From assembly GCA_947179485.1 (NCBI GenBank), contig OX359250.1, forward strand, positions 22,446,887 through 22,510,886: a DNA stretch of 64,000 bases, given 5' to 3'. This document shows, piece after piece, positions 25,801-37,974 of this stretch. A program made the translations under genes and the position numbers. The notes beneath the pieces are model-generated. The model saw only the letters and a list, made by a program, of their open reading frames with translations, was not told where the DNA came from and did not search any database. Each line of letters starts with the position of its first letter. Positions within the stretch are counted from its first letter, which is position 1. Source of the DNA: Allacma fusca. Its lineage: Eukaryota; Arthropoda; Collembola; Symphypleona; Sminthuridae.

Positions 25801-28800
25801 ACGTTGTACTGAGGGCGACCTATTCTCGGCCTATTGTCATTTCATTGACATTATGGACTACAATCACATCTCCGTTGTACATCATGACAGGTTGTAGGCA
25901 TGCTGGCCACAGATCATATTCTATTTGTTTTCTATTTAGATGCTTTAATCCTACACGCTCGGCGCATAATCCACTCTCCCTACGTACGTGATGCTAACAT
26001 ATGCGTAATGTTTGCACAATCATATCCTTTTAATGTTTATAGTGCAGATAATAATGTACACACGAGAATGGTAGTTTGTACACATACAGACATTTGTGTG
26101 TGTGTGTGTGTGTGTATGTGTGCAATACATATACAAATATATAAAACAGTCATATTTATGTGCAAGCAATAAGAGCAATTCTTTGCGGGTCGAGTTTTAC
26201 AGACTCGAGGCCGTGCTATTACTACAAATCATATTTTATTAAAGGTCCAAAGTAAGTCTCAGTGTATGTGGGTATACTTTATACGTACAGATACATAATT
26301 ATGTATGTCATATGCAAACAATAAATTATAGACGAATCCGTAGACATATAGCAGTCGAATAACAAAGGGAATAGTCGTGTAAAAAAATTACATTCCTCAG
26401 GAATCAACGGACATCATTTAACATTTAATGTAAGGAAATATTTTGCATTTTTAATAGCATGTGACAGTAGGAGAACCGTAAACTGTTGGGAGATTCACTG
26501 GCCTCAGCTCAAACACGCTCTGGCACGTTCGCATAACGCTCTTACTTATGTACAATAACAAACCCGACTTAATTCTCCGTCTGTATCAGTCCCAGGTGCC
26601 AGGCTTGGGTTGAATTAAATTTTAAAGTATCTACCAGACACAGGTAGAGGAGACGGAGGAACAGCTCTCCACGGTAATATTTCTTCTCTCATCCTATAAA
26701 TCGCACCCTGATTATCAGCTTCTTCCATATGTATGTACCTGTCGGATGGGCCCTATATTGAATACCTCTATTCTGAATTTATACTTTTACATTGTGACGA
26801 CTCCGAGCAAGGAAGAATAATAACAGAATTTTATGCAACAAGAAGCCAGATTTTAAATCACGGTCTTATTAGGGATGACCAACTTGATGGCCGCACCCGT
26901 ATACACTTCCAAATTGTGTAGATTCAATAGCGTGCTCCTTTAATGGCTGCATTTATTTCAATCGGAGTTTCGATTTCTGAATTATTTTATCCTACAAATT
27001 GAATTCCTCTGGCAAACAATCCCTCAGTAAAAGGCCTTCTTGACCACTTGGTATGCTACTTCCTTCGTTCCACGGTCTCATCAACATGAGAAATTGATTT
27101 GGAAGGACGGGGGGAAAAATTCATGCATTTTTATATCCACTACTAGGCCATTTGTCACTAGCCCTTTAAAACAGTGCTCGAAGCAGACGTGAAGAGGCGT
27201 GTAATAGACGTAGCTTTTTTATAGTACAACTTGTATATATGACAAGTAACACGGCTCACGATTTAAAATATGATTACTGCAGACTCAACTTATGAGGGAA
27301 CATAAATATGTGTATGTTGTATTAATGCAGTTGCATAAATGTTTGAGCAGGATCGTGCAAGTATTAGTATACTCAACCCAGTCTTAGTCCTTAGTTTCCA
27401 CCAAAGTTGTTGGAAGATTCATGCAAATTTTTTGGGTTGCTATCTTTGTGTTCTTATATGTAGAGATGAGTCTCGGGGGAAAAATAACATGCACACGGTA
27501 TGACCGGCCTTGTAAATTATCATGAGCAGGATCAGGATTCAGGATATTGCAATGACTTGAGCTCAGTTTAAGTTCATGTTTTCATGTGTGCGAATTCTCA
27601 GTATTTTAATCGTTTTTGATAAAAAGCTTGTATGCTTGGGACGCTTGACTTCACAATATACAGTGAAAAGTTTTTCTTCACTGTATTTTTCAACTCCCTC
27701 GTCTTCATTGTTTTTTTTTCTCATTGAAAAAATGTTAAATTTAAGTGAATTTATATTTATAATATGAAAGTTTGGCATGGGGCAGAGTATCTCTAGAAAA
27801 TTATGCAAATTCTTTCCTACACTTTTCTGGAGAGAGATTTTTACGATCAAAGACAAATTATGAGATTTGTTTAGAGGGAACAACTACTTCCAAGAAAAAG
27901 CTAAAAATGATTTTTTTCCCCTTATGTCCCTTGAAAATCTTTGATGATGTAAACAATACTTATTACTCCGTCCGCACTAAGAGCTATAAGTTTGGGAGAT
28001 TTCATCAGTTTTGTGTAACTCTGTGTGGGTTGAAGAATGCTATTTGAATGAACTTATTAACATAATTTAGATACAGCTTGGGATCCTTGTATGTAGGCTC
28101 CTTACTTAGCTCTCTGTATCATCGAGTTTATCTTGTTGAGGCGGCTCGTGCTTCATTAAAAAATTGGTTTTCTCCAAATATTTTTGCTTTCGTCTCAGTT
28201 GGACGCCTAATTTCACTTTTTCAATTGCTGGATTCTTTCGACATTGCTATTTGTCGTGTCATGATCGAATCATTTTTTTTGACATCCAAACTACCTCGAC
28301 ATTCTTGAAATGTTAAACAATTTAATTTAGCACACAGTCCTAAAGCGTTGCCTAGCATGCAAATGAACATTACTATTTTGGTCTCCGCATCAAGCATAAT
28401 TGTCACTTCTCAATACATACACTTCTAAATATAATAATTCAGGATGGACGTCTCAGCAGTTACAGTTCATTATTTTTACATGCATCTAACCTCCACTGTT
28501 GTATTAGTTCTGAGGCAATTAGATTATTACTTCTTTGTCAAACACCGCTGGAGCACTTTTCGATATTTTTTTTTTTTTGCTGTTGACTATAGGCAATTAT
28601 AACAATTACAGTTTTTTCCTATCGATGACGTAAACCATGCTATGCGCGTATGAGGTTTTCGACACTAAAAGTTACAGTGAGTATCTATGTTGAATGAAGC
28701 TGTTACACCTTTTCCTGAGTGCTTATAAAATTGAAAGGCATGCTCTGCCATAACTTGTTCCTCGTTCATAAGCTAACAGTTTGATTTTTTACGATCAATT

Positions 28801-29610
28801 GAAAGGAAAACCATCAAATAGTGTGTTAGGAGAGGGACGGCATGTATGTACATATAATATTCCCGTACAAACAATTTATGGTTGAATTAAGGCCAGCATG
28901 AAAATGATTGGTATCCCTCTGTGCTAATTTAGCAGTCAAAAGTAATGGTATAATTGAAGGGAAGAATACCACCAGTGGCTTCAAATCAGTCCCGGAAAAA
29001 AAAAACTCAGTGATGAAAAGCAGTCAGTAAGTTATCAGGGTGTTTTGTGTTCTCAGATTTCCCTGTGCTCTGTGAATTAGGATTTTAGCAGGGATGATAA
29101 TAATAATTATGAAACTACTGTGAGGGCACTGGGGAGACGTAAAACGGTATAAATAAAAACTATATGAAGTAGCTTAATATTAATTAGGGGAAGGTTTTGG
29201 AGGAGTGGGCCCATAGACTTGGGATTTCTCATGTCGTGCAAATGATTTTGTGGTGATGAGCAGTGGTAATAAGAAGGATAGGGAGAGAGAGAGAGAAAAA
29301 AAAAGATGCCGGAGAAGGATGTATACTTTGGGAATGAAGCTACCCCTGCCATGACGTTGAAGAGTAATTAATTTTATATGAGAACTGGTGGCAGTTTGGT
29401 TTGCATCAACTTGATCGTATGCATTCAGTTCACATATACTCATACTCAGGTATTTAATGAGTTTTAGAGGCGCTTCGCGTACTCAACTATGTTGACTTGA
29501 CTGCAACATGAATACGAATTCCTCGCAAATACCAGCTCATCCCAGCGTCCACAGAACAACAGTAACGAGTGGCGGAGTGAAATGCTCATGGTTTGTATCG
29601 AGAGATCATC

Positions 29611-29685
29611 CACACACACACACACACACACATACACACACATACACACACATACACACACATACACACACATATACATATACAC

Positions 29686-29716
<31 letters not shown>
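29611..29716. repeat. compound (CA)n/(CATA)n microsatellite
   Basis: About 106 bases of CA repeats punctuated at regular intervals by TA, producing periodic CACACATA units. Its frames generate artefactual histidine/threonine-rich ORFs on plus and cysteine/valine-rich ORFs on minus. Confidence 0.97.
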
Positions 29717-29792
29717 AGATCATATATCTGTGCAAGCTTGGACGCGGATACTAAGCTAAGTCAGAGGAGGATGAAAACGCCAGTGCATGGAA

Positions 29793-29824
29793 CCATCATC
29801 ATCATCATCATCCTCATCATCATC
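29793..29824. repeat. (CAT)n microsatellite
   Basis: CAT/ATC trinucleotide run with one CCT interruption. Confidence 0.95.
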
Positions 29825-30536
29825 CACCAGCCCCGTACGTAACTAACTAATGCATAACCCTATCAAGATGTGTCGTACACCTCTTTCTGAAACATAAGCC
29901 GTACCGTTGAGATGAGCTATGTATGTTTGTATGTATCTATCTATGTATAATTATGTACACTTGTGTCTGAAGTCTGAAGCACGTCTCTGTACCTCAGGAG
30001 CATAGGAAACTTTTTCACCCCTCCGAGGTTGCCTACCTGCCTACTTCCTTTAAAACAGGTGAAGATTTTGAAGAGTGAATTGGCTGGAAAGTTTGCAAGC
30101 AGGTGGTCACACTAGGGCAATCTTAATGAAAAGGTAGATAGGGGCACAGTGACAACGCCTAGGCACAAGAGAGCCAGCTAAAAAATCCACCCCCATAGTA
30201 GTAAGCGTCACTAGTATATACATACATACAGGCTTGAGGGCTTAAGCAGTCACGTTGAACTTATCACACTCTCATATAATACATATATCCTCCGACGATG
30301 AGGACAACCAGCGGCTTACCGCCTTTACCGTCTATCAGTTTCTACGGCATTGTTGCGTCTACATAATAGATCTTTCCTATTTGTATCTACGTATAATGAA
30401 AAATACTCCTCTCTCATATGCCTGCCAGGTAAATTCTTCCTCAACAACTTCAGCTCTCCTACTACTCCTGATATACTCTCCACAGAGAGAGAGATACCTT
30501 CAGGATTCTCTCATTCTACACACATACCCAGATACT

Positions 30537-30607
30537 CACCACTACTACTACTACTACCACCACCACCACCACCACCACCACCACCACCACCACCACCACC
30601 ACCACCA
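30537..30607. repeat. (ACT)n(ACC)n trinucleotide tract
   Basis: ACT units passing directly into a long pure ACC run. It would encode poly-His, poly-Pro or poly-Thr, but it lies about 630 bp upstream of the hillarin-type start codon with no coding support. Confidence 0.95.
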
Positions 30608-31237
30608 ACATTAAACATGTAAAAGACATCGGAATTAAACTATACCTGTATCCACTGTTGTGGGGTGGAGGGTAAAGACAAGTAAAAATCTGTTCGTGCG
30701 TTTTGCGGCGTCAACATTAGCCAGAAGTACAGAGTGACTGTGACTCTGTAAACTCCGTCCTACCTGCCTGTCTGTCCTAGAAAAAAGTACCGTTTACATT
30801 GTACATCGTACTGGCTTTCATTACATGAGATTGTACAGCATCCACATTAGGTTTTGGTAACGTTCACTAATATACTATATTTTCTCTCCAACACGGTGAC
30901 AACAACGAGTCATCTCTCTCTCTCTCTCTCTGCTATCTTTTTCCTATAACCAATTTGAAAGTTTCAATTCAATCAACCAGTGGAAATTTTCTTGTCCTTC
31001 TTTATCCTGTCATCATCATCAGTACAGTGATCATGCGAAAAGTTTTGACCGATCTGCAGCCGTGAAGTCAAGTGTTTTTGAAAACCTCTGTGTGCCCTTT
31101 GTATATACCATCAGTTAGTTGGTTGGTGTGTGATTGTGGAAAAAATTTTTTTAGGAAAAAAGCGTATGGTACGCCGTCAGTGATACATTTTTACCCTGAT
31201 TTTCAATGGTGAGAGAAGATTTTTTTGAAATCAGATA

Positions 31238-32423
31238 ATGTTCCGGGCCTCAAGTGAGAGCCCTTGTCTCAGGTGTGGAGTTACCGTCTATCCTGTTGAC
31301 AGGTGAGTCTCTTTCACCAGCTCCATTTATTCCCATAATATCATCATGGATTCATAAAAACTACCATAAAAGTTAGTCTGAATGTGTACAAGAAACTTCT
31401 ACATACTCGTCTCTCTCATGTAGGTTGGAAACGTTGGAAGAGAAATTTTTTTTTTTTTTTGGAGGGGAGTAGACAGAATTATTGGAAAACGAAATCCTGT
31501 GAATGTTCATCCTAAAAAAAAAAAAACCTTTTATAGATTTAAGGTGTGATGTATGCAAAGTGGTTTCCTTTTCAATGACCGGCCGTGGAATGTATGGTAG
31601 ATTTAGTGCCGGAAATTTTTGGAAGTCTTCCAATTCCTTCAGTGCCAACTCCTGTTGCTGGTTGTAACTGCAATTCTAATTATTTCATACAACAATCTGA
31701 TTTTCTGCTACTGAGGACTCGGGTGCAGAATGCAGAACTAGAACGGTTAACTTACGAGGCAGTTTAAAAACAAGCTTGAAATCACTTTCTGTTCAACTGC
31801 ATATGTTGCTCAAGAAAAGTATATGCAAATCTAACCTTCCTAAATCATCAACTCGTTTATTAATATGCAAATCCTCAGGGATCAGACAATTTTTGAGGTT
31901 TTATAAAAATAGTCAAAATACATTTAAAAAATAATAATTTTTTAAGCTACCTCTCAGGATACCTGTGGTTGCACAGTGAGTAGGAAGAGAAAACTCCAGT
32001 TTGTACAAATAAACCTTCACATACTGTCTTGGAATGTGTGCACATCCCAAGGAATGCATAAAAGAGAGACTATATGTGTTAGTCATGCTTCTTCAAATTT
32101 TCCAAACAATCTCACTGAGGAGCAAACTAGTTACATGTCACGTTTAAAACTTGTATTTAGTCTGTAAGCTATTAGTATGTATGTGAGTTGAAAGTTTAAG
32201 ATGAAATTGCTCCTTTAATTGCAGGGGGGGGGGGGAAGGATTTTTGCAATAATAATTTTGTTTTTGTTCGTATAGCCTCTTCCACACACACAAATCCCAT
32301 GCATACACTTGCATGCTGATTTGGGAAATGAGAGCTTTTTTTACGCAAGAGGATAGCAGTAGTGATTATATTGTCACTGTGTGTTCTTCAAAAGTTTTGT
32401 GTATATATGTGTGTGTATGTGTA

Positions 32424-32455
<32 letters not shown>

Positions 32456-35400
32456 TGTGTGTGTGCCTGTGTATGTGAGGAAGGTGTAAGGCAATGACCA
32501 TTGGTTTTTTCCCTGTGTACACAAATTTTCCACGTACAGCTGAGCTGAGCCTCATAGACTATAGCATAGACTGACTATCAAATTTTAATTGTAATCCCTG
32601 CAGTCAACCATGTTAATTTTAGTGCAGACGTTTCAATGGAGACATTTCAATGAAGTAATTTATATCATGGTTGATGGTCGTTTCTGCTCTCGCCACTGAT
32701 TTTATGGCATCGTTCATGTCCGTACAGCAATCTGATTTGTCATTTATTGCATGCTCACCCGGAATTGGAGTACTCTCCTCTCGTCCCCTGTACATTTTTA
32801 TTCCATGCACGAGGTCTCCAACAACATACTCCAAAAGAATTGGGATGAGTGATATCCGTGTATAATTATATGGTTTGGCTGCAGGGGATCCTCTTCCAAT
32901 GAACTTTAATTTAACTTCATTAGCAATAAATGTCTTATGATTAGGGATTCCACAGGTCCACATGTTTGGACCATATCCTCCCCAAACCATAAATAAATTC
33001 TCTTAGGGATTTAACCACAAGTATTGATACAACAACCATTGTTTTTGACATATAGGGTTGGGCCTTTGAAAGACTTCTCCTTCTTCCATTCCGGCTGCTT
33101 CAAATGTGTCGTCTGTGGAAGTCGACTCAGTCTCAGAACTTACTACCATTCCCAATACAACCAAGATGATAAGGAGGTGTACTGTATTAGCCATGTACCT
33201 AAACCGGGACCCGGACATTTGGACGGATCCGCCGTAGGAATCAGATCAGCTTTAAATGTTCCCAAAAGTACATCCTACGTCAATGAACAGGTTGGTTCTA
33301 TCAAATGAGTCTCTTTGACACATCCACCTCCCTACGTCATATAAATAGCTCCATTAAACTTACTCTTCCACATGCAAATTAATACACTCCGAGCACGAAA
33401 AAGAAAAAAAAAATCAAAACACGCAAAAGTAACAGCAGAGAACAATGAAATTAGAAATCGAGGATTTTACCAAAACTTGTTTTTTTTAGCACTCTGTAAA
33501 ATAATAGCTCACAGGGGGAAAAAAATCAATCCAATGAATGAATTGTGTACAGAAAACATGTGGTTGAACCTGACTTTGACTCCACGTAATTATACTTATA
33601 CAACCGCTCAACACTACCATATCATAGATTCAACTATGATTTGTATTAAAGGTTGAGGTCCAAGATAGACCAAGCAGCTTTTAACTTTTTTTTTTACAAC
33701 GTACCTTATGAAGGAGTGGGTGTGTGTTCAAATCTTCTACAAAATTGAGGTTCCAAAGTACCAACTGTTGTTTTTCTTCCCTCTTCACAGATAAGGGTTT
33801 CTAATACCAAAGGGACTTTCGACTTGGAGTCTCTGAGTATAAGACCGGGACGACGGGAAAATGGAGGTGCCTCACCCGCCTTTGAGTCAAGCAGTCATTC
33901 TCACAGTGGTAGCCGGAGCACACCGCAACATAATTTCGGTCGTTTTGATGCGTCTGCTTTACATATTGCACATGCTCTCCGTGCAACAGAGATACAGAAA
34001 GCGTACAAAAAAGAAAAGCCAATGCACTATTACTTGGTGAGAAAAATGTCAACTTGGGAATGAGACACGTATTTCCTGAAAATAATTTTTTGTCCTAATT
34101 AGTCCCATGAACAATGCTAACAATTTATGGATGTATGAAAGAGAATGACCAAAAACATACATTTTTTTATCTCTCTCTCTTTCTCTCTCTCTCTCGCACA
34201 CACACAGGCAAAGGAAGAACAAACAGAATTAGAAATGCAGCATCGGAAGGAGGAGGATGCGCTGTATAACCGTTTTGCACAACAAAGGGCAGAAGAGGAA
34301 GCCCGAATCCATGCTGAAATCCGTGAGGAATGGGAGAGAGAACTAGAAAAATTAGCTTCCAAATTCGAATCCCTAAGAGCTAAGGAAGACCCTCAAACTA
34401 TTCATAGATTAAAAACAAAGGAGCGTGAAGATTTGGAAAGGCACATGACTTTACGAAGGGATAAGCGTAAGGAACAAACTACACGTAAACTTCTGGAGCA
34501 TGAAAGGTACAAGCTTGAAATTTTACTCATTCCCAGTAGTTTACAAGTTGAAAGGATCATTGGAATACCACATGATGAGACTTGATGTATCAACTGGGAT
34601 ATTTATGTAATTTTTCGATAATAAAAACCATTTGGTTCCCTTTTTTTTTCAGAGCGGCAACAGCAGCCCTGGTGGAAAAACAAAGTAAAGAAATGTTGCA
34701 TTTAATCAACGAAAGGAAACGTGAATTTATTCAACGCGGCGGAGATGGTGAGATCCCTGGACCTGATATAGAAATGTTTCCGTACCCGCAACAAGCTCCT
34801 CCTCCATCACCTCCAACAATTGATAAGAGTGACATTTACGGAGACCCCGTCGAATTTGCTGATATTGACCAAATCGCAATTTCAGTGAGTGGTTCACAAA
34901 ATTAGTACTGGACAATAAATAAACTTTATTGGATTGGATAAAATTTGAGAAATAATTGTCTATGAGGGATTTTAAAATTATAACGTCTTACGAAGAATAT
35001 TTGAAGGAGTCTAAGCGCTTGGTTTTGAAACACAGGTAGCCCAAGAAGACCAGAAAACCTTTACCGATCTGGTCCGCCAACTTGTGTCCCGATGTGGATC
35101 CGACGTAGAAAAGGCACGGACAATTTTTAGGTGGATAACCGTTAAAAATTTGAATGCCATGGATTTCTCGGAGGACCTCCGTACGGACACACCCATGGGC
35201 CTACTCCGGGGAATCAAGCAAGGAACAGAGAGCTATCATGTTCTATTCAAAAGGTTGTGTTCGTATGCTGGTCTTCATTGTGTGGTCATCAAAGGCTTGA
35301 GTAAATCCGCGGGATACCAGCCCGGCGTCAGATTTACCGACAACCGCTTCAGGAATTCCTGGAATGCTGTCTATGTTGCAGGAGCTTGGAGGTGATTTCC

Positions 35401-37974
35401 TGATCCCTCAAAATTGAATATATTATTTTAAAAACTTTTCCTAAAACAATTCCGATTCAATTGTGATATAAGTATAATTATTATTATTACAAAACTTTTA
35501 TTTATTTATAGATTCGTCCAGTGTAACTGGGGAGCACGTCACTTAGTGAATGCCAAAGAGCGAGCGTCGAAGTCAGACTCTTTACGCTATGAGTACGATG
35601 ACCATTACTTCTTAACAGACCCAAAAGAATTTATCTTTGAATTCTTCCCTCAACAATCGGAATGGCAATTGTTGAAGCGCCCGTTAACTCTTAAGGAATT
35701 TGAGGAACTTCCATTCGTACGAAGTCTCTTCTTCCGCTATGGTTTATACTTCCCACCTGGCCAAAGTAGTGAAGGTGTTCTTAACAGTCAAGGAGACATT
35801 ATTTCACACTGTAAAGCTGTCATGACTACAGATACTTCAGGTAAACAAAATACCTCCACCCCTTTCCAATCCAAAACTCCATTCCAAAACATTTCGTAGT
35901 TAAATTATAATTACCCGAATCGAACTAATTGTAAGATCCATCCCAGACCCCCATATCCTCTCAAGACTCAAGATGCAAAACTGAGAATCTGCAATAAAAT
36001 TGTTATATATATGTATATGTAAAATATTATCTGCAAAATTTGGGAGTAGATGAATTGAACATATATTAGTCGAAATATTTTAAAAGTACCATTCACTAAG
36101 ACGATAATCTTCATCTGTCACAAATTCGTAGGTATTTATTGTAGTAAAGTCTAATAACAGCATCAGCAGCGTTTGCAGATGTTTACATTTTTTGCTTCTT
36201 AGCCCATGACGATACACTTCTCATGAACATTCATGTCTGGAAAATAAAGCCGGTGCTATTTACTAATTAATTGTAATTTAACTCCTGAAAATTTGTGTCA
36301 ACAGGTGCTGCAACAGTTCGTATTGGAATGCCACCGCAGATGGTGTCCTGTTTAATTTTCCATTACAACCTCAAAGTTTATGACACAGAGGCGGATGTGT
36401 ATGATGGTGTGAGTCTGAAACGGTTCGTTATGCAAAGTGTAACTCCGCCTGTAGTCTCTTTCCGAGTCCATGCTCCTTCTGCGGGAGCCTTTCTTTTAGA
36501 TGTTTTCGCCAACGCCGTCACCCCAAGAGAGTACTTAACTGGTGAACCCATGAAGTTCAAATCCGTTTGCAAAGTAAGTTCCAATTCAATCAGCTCTGTC
36601 CATTATACTAGTCTAAATTACATCTTCAAAAAAAAAAAAACAAAACAAAATCTATCCATCCTCATATGTGAATTCTTGGGGCAGGTTAAGATTGAATGTG
36701 GGAATTTATCAACTGTCATGGTACCTCTTCCGGACTGTGCGTCCGGGGAATGGGGACCTGCAAAAGCCACTCGTCTATTTGGATTGATCCCCCTGTCACA
36801 TCCAGACCCACTCATCTTCGCTGGAAAAGAATTAACAATAGAATTCCGTATGTCCCGTCCTCTCACAGACTTCATGGCAACCCTCCACAAAAATGGAACA
36901 GATGAGAAGAAGCTGGCAAAGTAAGGAGTTCATTTAAAATACAATTGTTTCAAGTTCAAGTACCTACTTTACTCTGAACTGTAATCATGTGAGAGAGGTA
37001 AAAATTTAAATACCTCGTAATCTCTCATATACGAAAAGCCATAAGGGGCTGTACTCCAACATATGCTTTTAATTCCTGGCACATAAGACGATTTTAGCTA
37101 ATGCCGTGTCATTACTACTTGTCCATCGCCTCTAAACGCCATCAACCAGGAATTCCCTATGGCACTGAGCCTCACACAAATGAGCACAGAATTTTACAGT
37201 AACTTATTAGGCGTCTGAGCCGAGGCAGGATATTATTGTCTCCTTCAATCTCTTCTTCTTTTTTTTTTTACACGTGTTCGTGGAAAGGCTGTGTAACTCA
37301 AGAAGTTGAACAGACCATGTTGTACTCCACCGTTTCCTTTGATTGCTTCATATTGTTAACTCCAAACGGGACTAAAATCTTCTCAACTAAATCTCATTAC
37401 ACAGGGTACACGTACATACATATATGCACAAGCATTTGTTACTGTCATCCGTCCGTAACATGTACAAAAAAAAAATTGAAGTCATTAGATGGAATGATTA
37501 AGAGATTTTATTACAGCCCCAATTATTACGTGAGAATTAAAAGGGGGGCTGGAAAGTTTCATGTATTATAAAAGAAATTATAAAAGAAATTATAAAAGAA
37601 ATTACAAAAGAAATTATAAAAAAAGAAATCCCAACAAATTTACGATAACGATTTGCTTGAACATGTTTTGAAATGGTACAATGAATGAAATTATATTCCT
37701 TATCTTATGGCATGTGTGGTCAGAATGTAGTAGTTTCAACAACTAGATGGCGCTCTCATTTTTTTTTTTTTGGATTGATTACAGATTCACAAACCAGACG
37801 GTGCGGAACGATGAAGTAATTTTTGCAATCAGCTTCCCTGAAGAAGGACAATACGGATTAGATATTTACACCCGAGAAATTGACAGTAATGAAATAGCAG
37901 GGACCAGCGGGAAGCAACTGCTCACTCATTGTTGCAAATACTTGATTAATTCTTCGAAGAAGAACGTGGCTTAG
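31238..37974 (+). CDS. hil: hillarin-type LIM / transglutaminase-like protein
   Basis: Ten exons: 31238-31302, 33056-33290, 33791-34036, 34208-34506, 34653-34884, 35036-35391, 35512-35840, 36305-36573, 36685-36920 and 37785-37974, closing in frame to 818 residues. Residues 10-68 form one LIM zinc domain (ligands C10, C13, H33, C36, C39, C42, C65, H68), split by the 1.75-kb first intron. A Ser-rich linker follows, then a charged coiled coil (about 183-300) and a proline-rich linker. A transglutaminase-like core (about 373-490) and two beta-rich KY-type C-terminal regions complete it. This order is that of Drosophila hillarin and the KY (kyphoscoliosis peptidase) group, cytoskeleton-linked proteins that bind septins or sarcomere parts. 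Where active members have the catalytic Cys, His and Asp, this protein has Thr423, Asn466 and Gln481, so it should be inactive as an enzyme. The start ATG at 31238 places the first LIM cysteine at residue 10. Confidence 0.9.
32407..32477. repeat. (TG)n microsatellite in hillarin intron 1
   Basis: About 70 bases of TG repeat with TATG and CCTG interruptions. Confidence 0.95.
32619..33005 (-). CDS. antisense ORF of unknown function inside hillarin intron 1
   Basis: An open frame runs on the minus strand from an acceptor-like CCTAAGAG at about 33005 through an ATG at 32990 to a TAA at 32619 (123 codons from the ATG). It ends only 50 bases from hillarin exon 2. The peptide contains GGYGPNMWTCGIPNH and ANEVKLKFIGRGSP, which distantly recall the second half of a CUB domain (Cys-Gly, then a hydrophobic strand with Lys/Phe). 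It continues into YVVGDLVHGIKMYRG and an acidic tail with a Cys pair. I do not recognise it with confidence. It could be the last exon of a nested gene, a decayed copy, or chance. Confidence 0.25.
37567..37626. repeat. 12-bp minisatellite in the last hillarin intron
   Basis: Five tandem units of TATAAAAGAAAT: three perfect, the fourth with one change and the fifth degenerate. It lies between exon 9 and exon 10. Confidence 0.93.

Larger units (their letters stand above)
19666..31237. other. gene-poor region
   Basis: About 11.5 kb without a supportable gene on either strand. The longest frames (up to about 112 codons) show no family motif, no splice-bounded exon pattern and AT-driven composition. 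Simple repeats occur at 26094-26116 (TG), 29611-29716 (CA/CATA), 29793-29824 (CAT), 30537-30607 (ACT/ACC) and 30912-30930 (CT). The right end should include the promoter and 5' UTR of the hillarin-type gene. Confidence 0.55.

Noticed and set aside
26733-26921. 62-codon plus-strand ORF with a protein-like composition
   Set aside because: No recognised family, no flanking splice pattern, and short enough to be chance.
29464-29842. His/Thr-rich and Cys/Val-rich ORFs over the CA repeat
   Set aside because: They are direct translations of the microsatellite.
30255-30622. ORFs ending in poly-His or poly-Pro before hillarin
   Set aside because: The homopolymers come from the ACC tract. The preceding sequence has no motif and no splice partner.
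19666-31237. Search for tRNA genes and other structured RNAs in the gene-poor regions
   Set aside because: No GGTTCGAATCC-type B box with a paired A box and acceptor stem was found by eye. A covariance-model scan would be needed to exclude small RNAs.
36618-36890. Minus-strand ORF opposite hillarin exon 9
   Set aside because: Antisense shadow of a well-supported coding exon.
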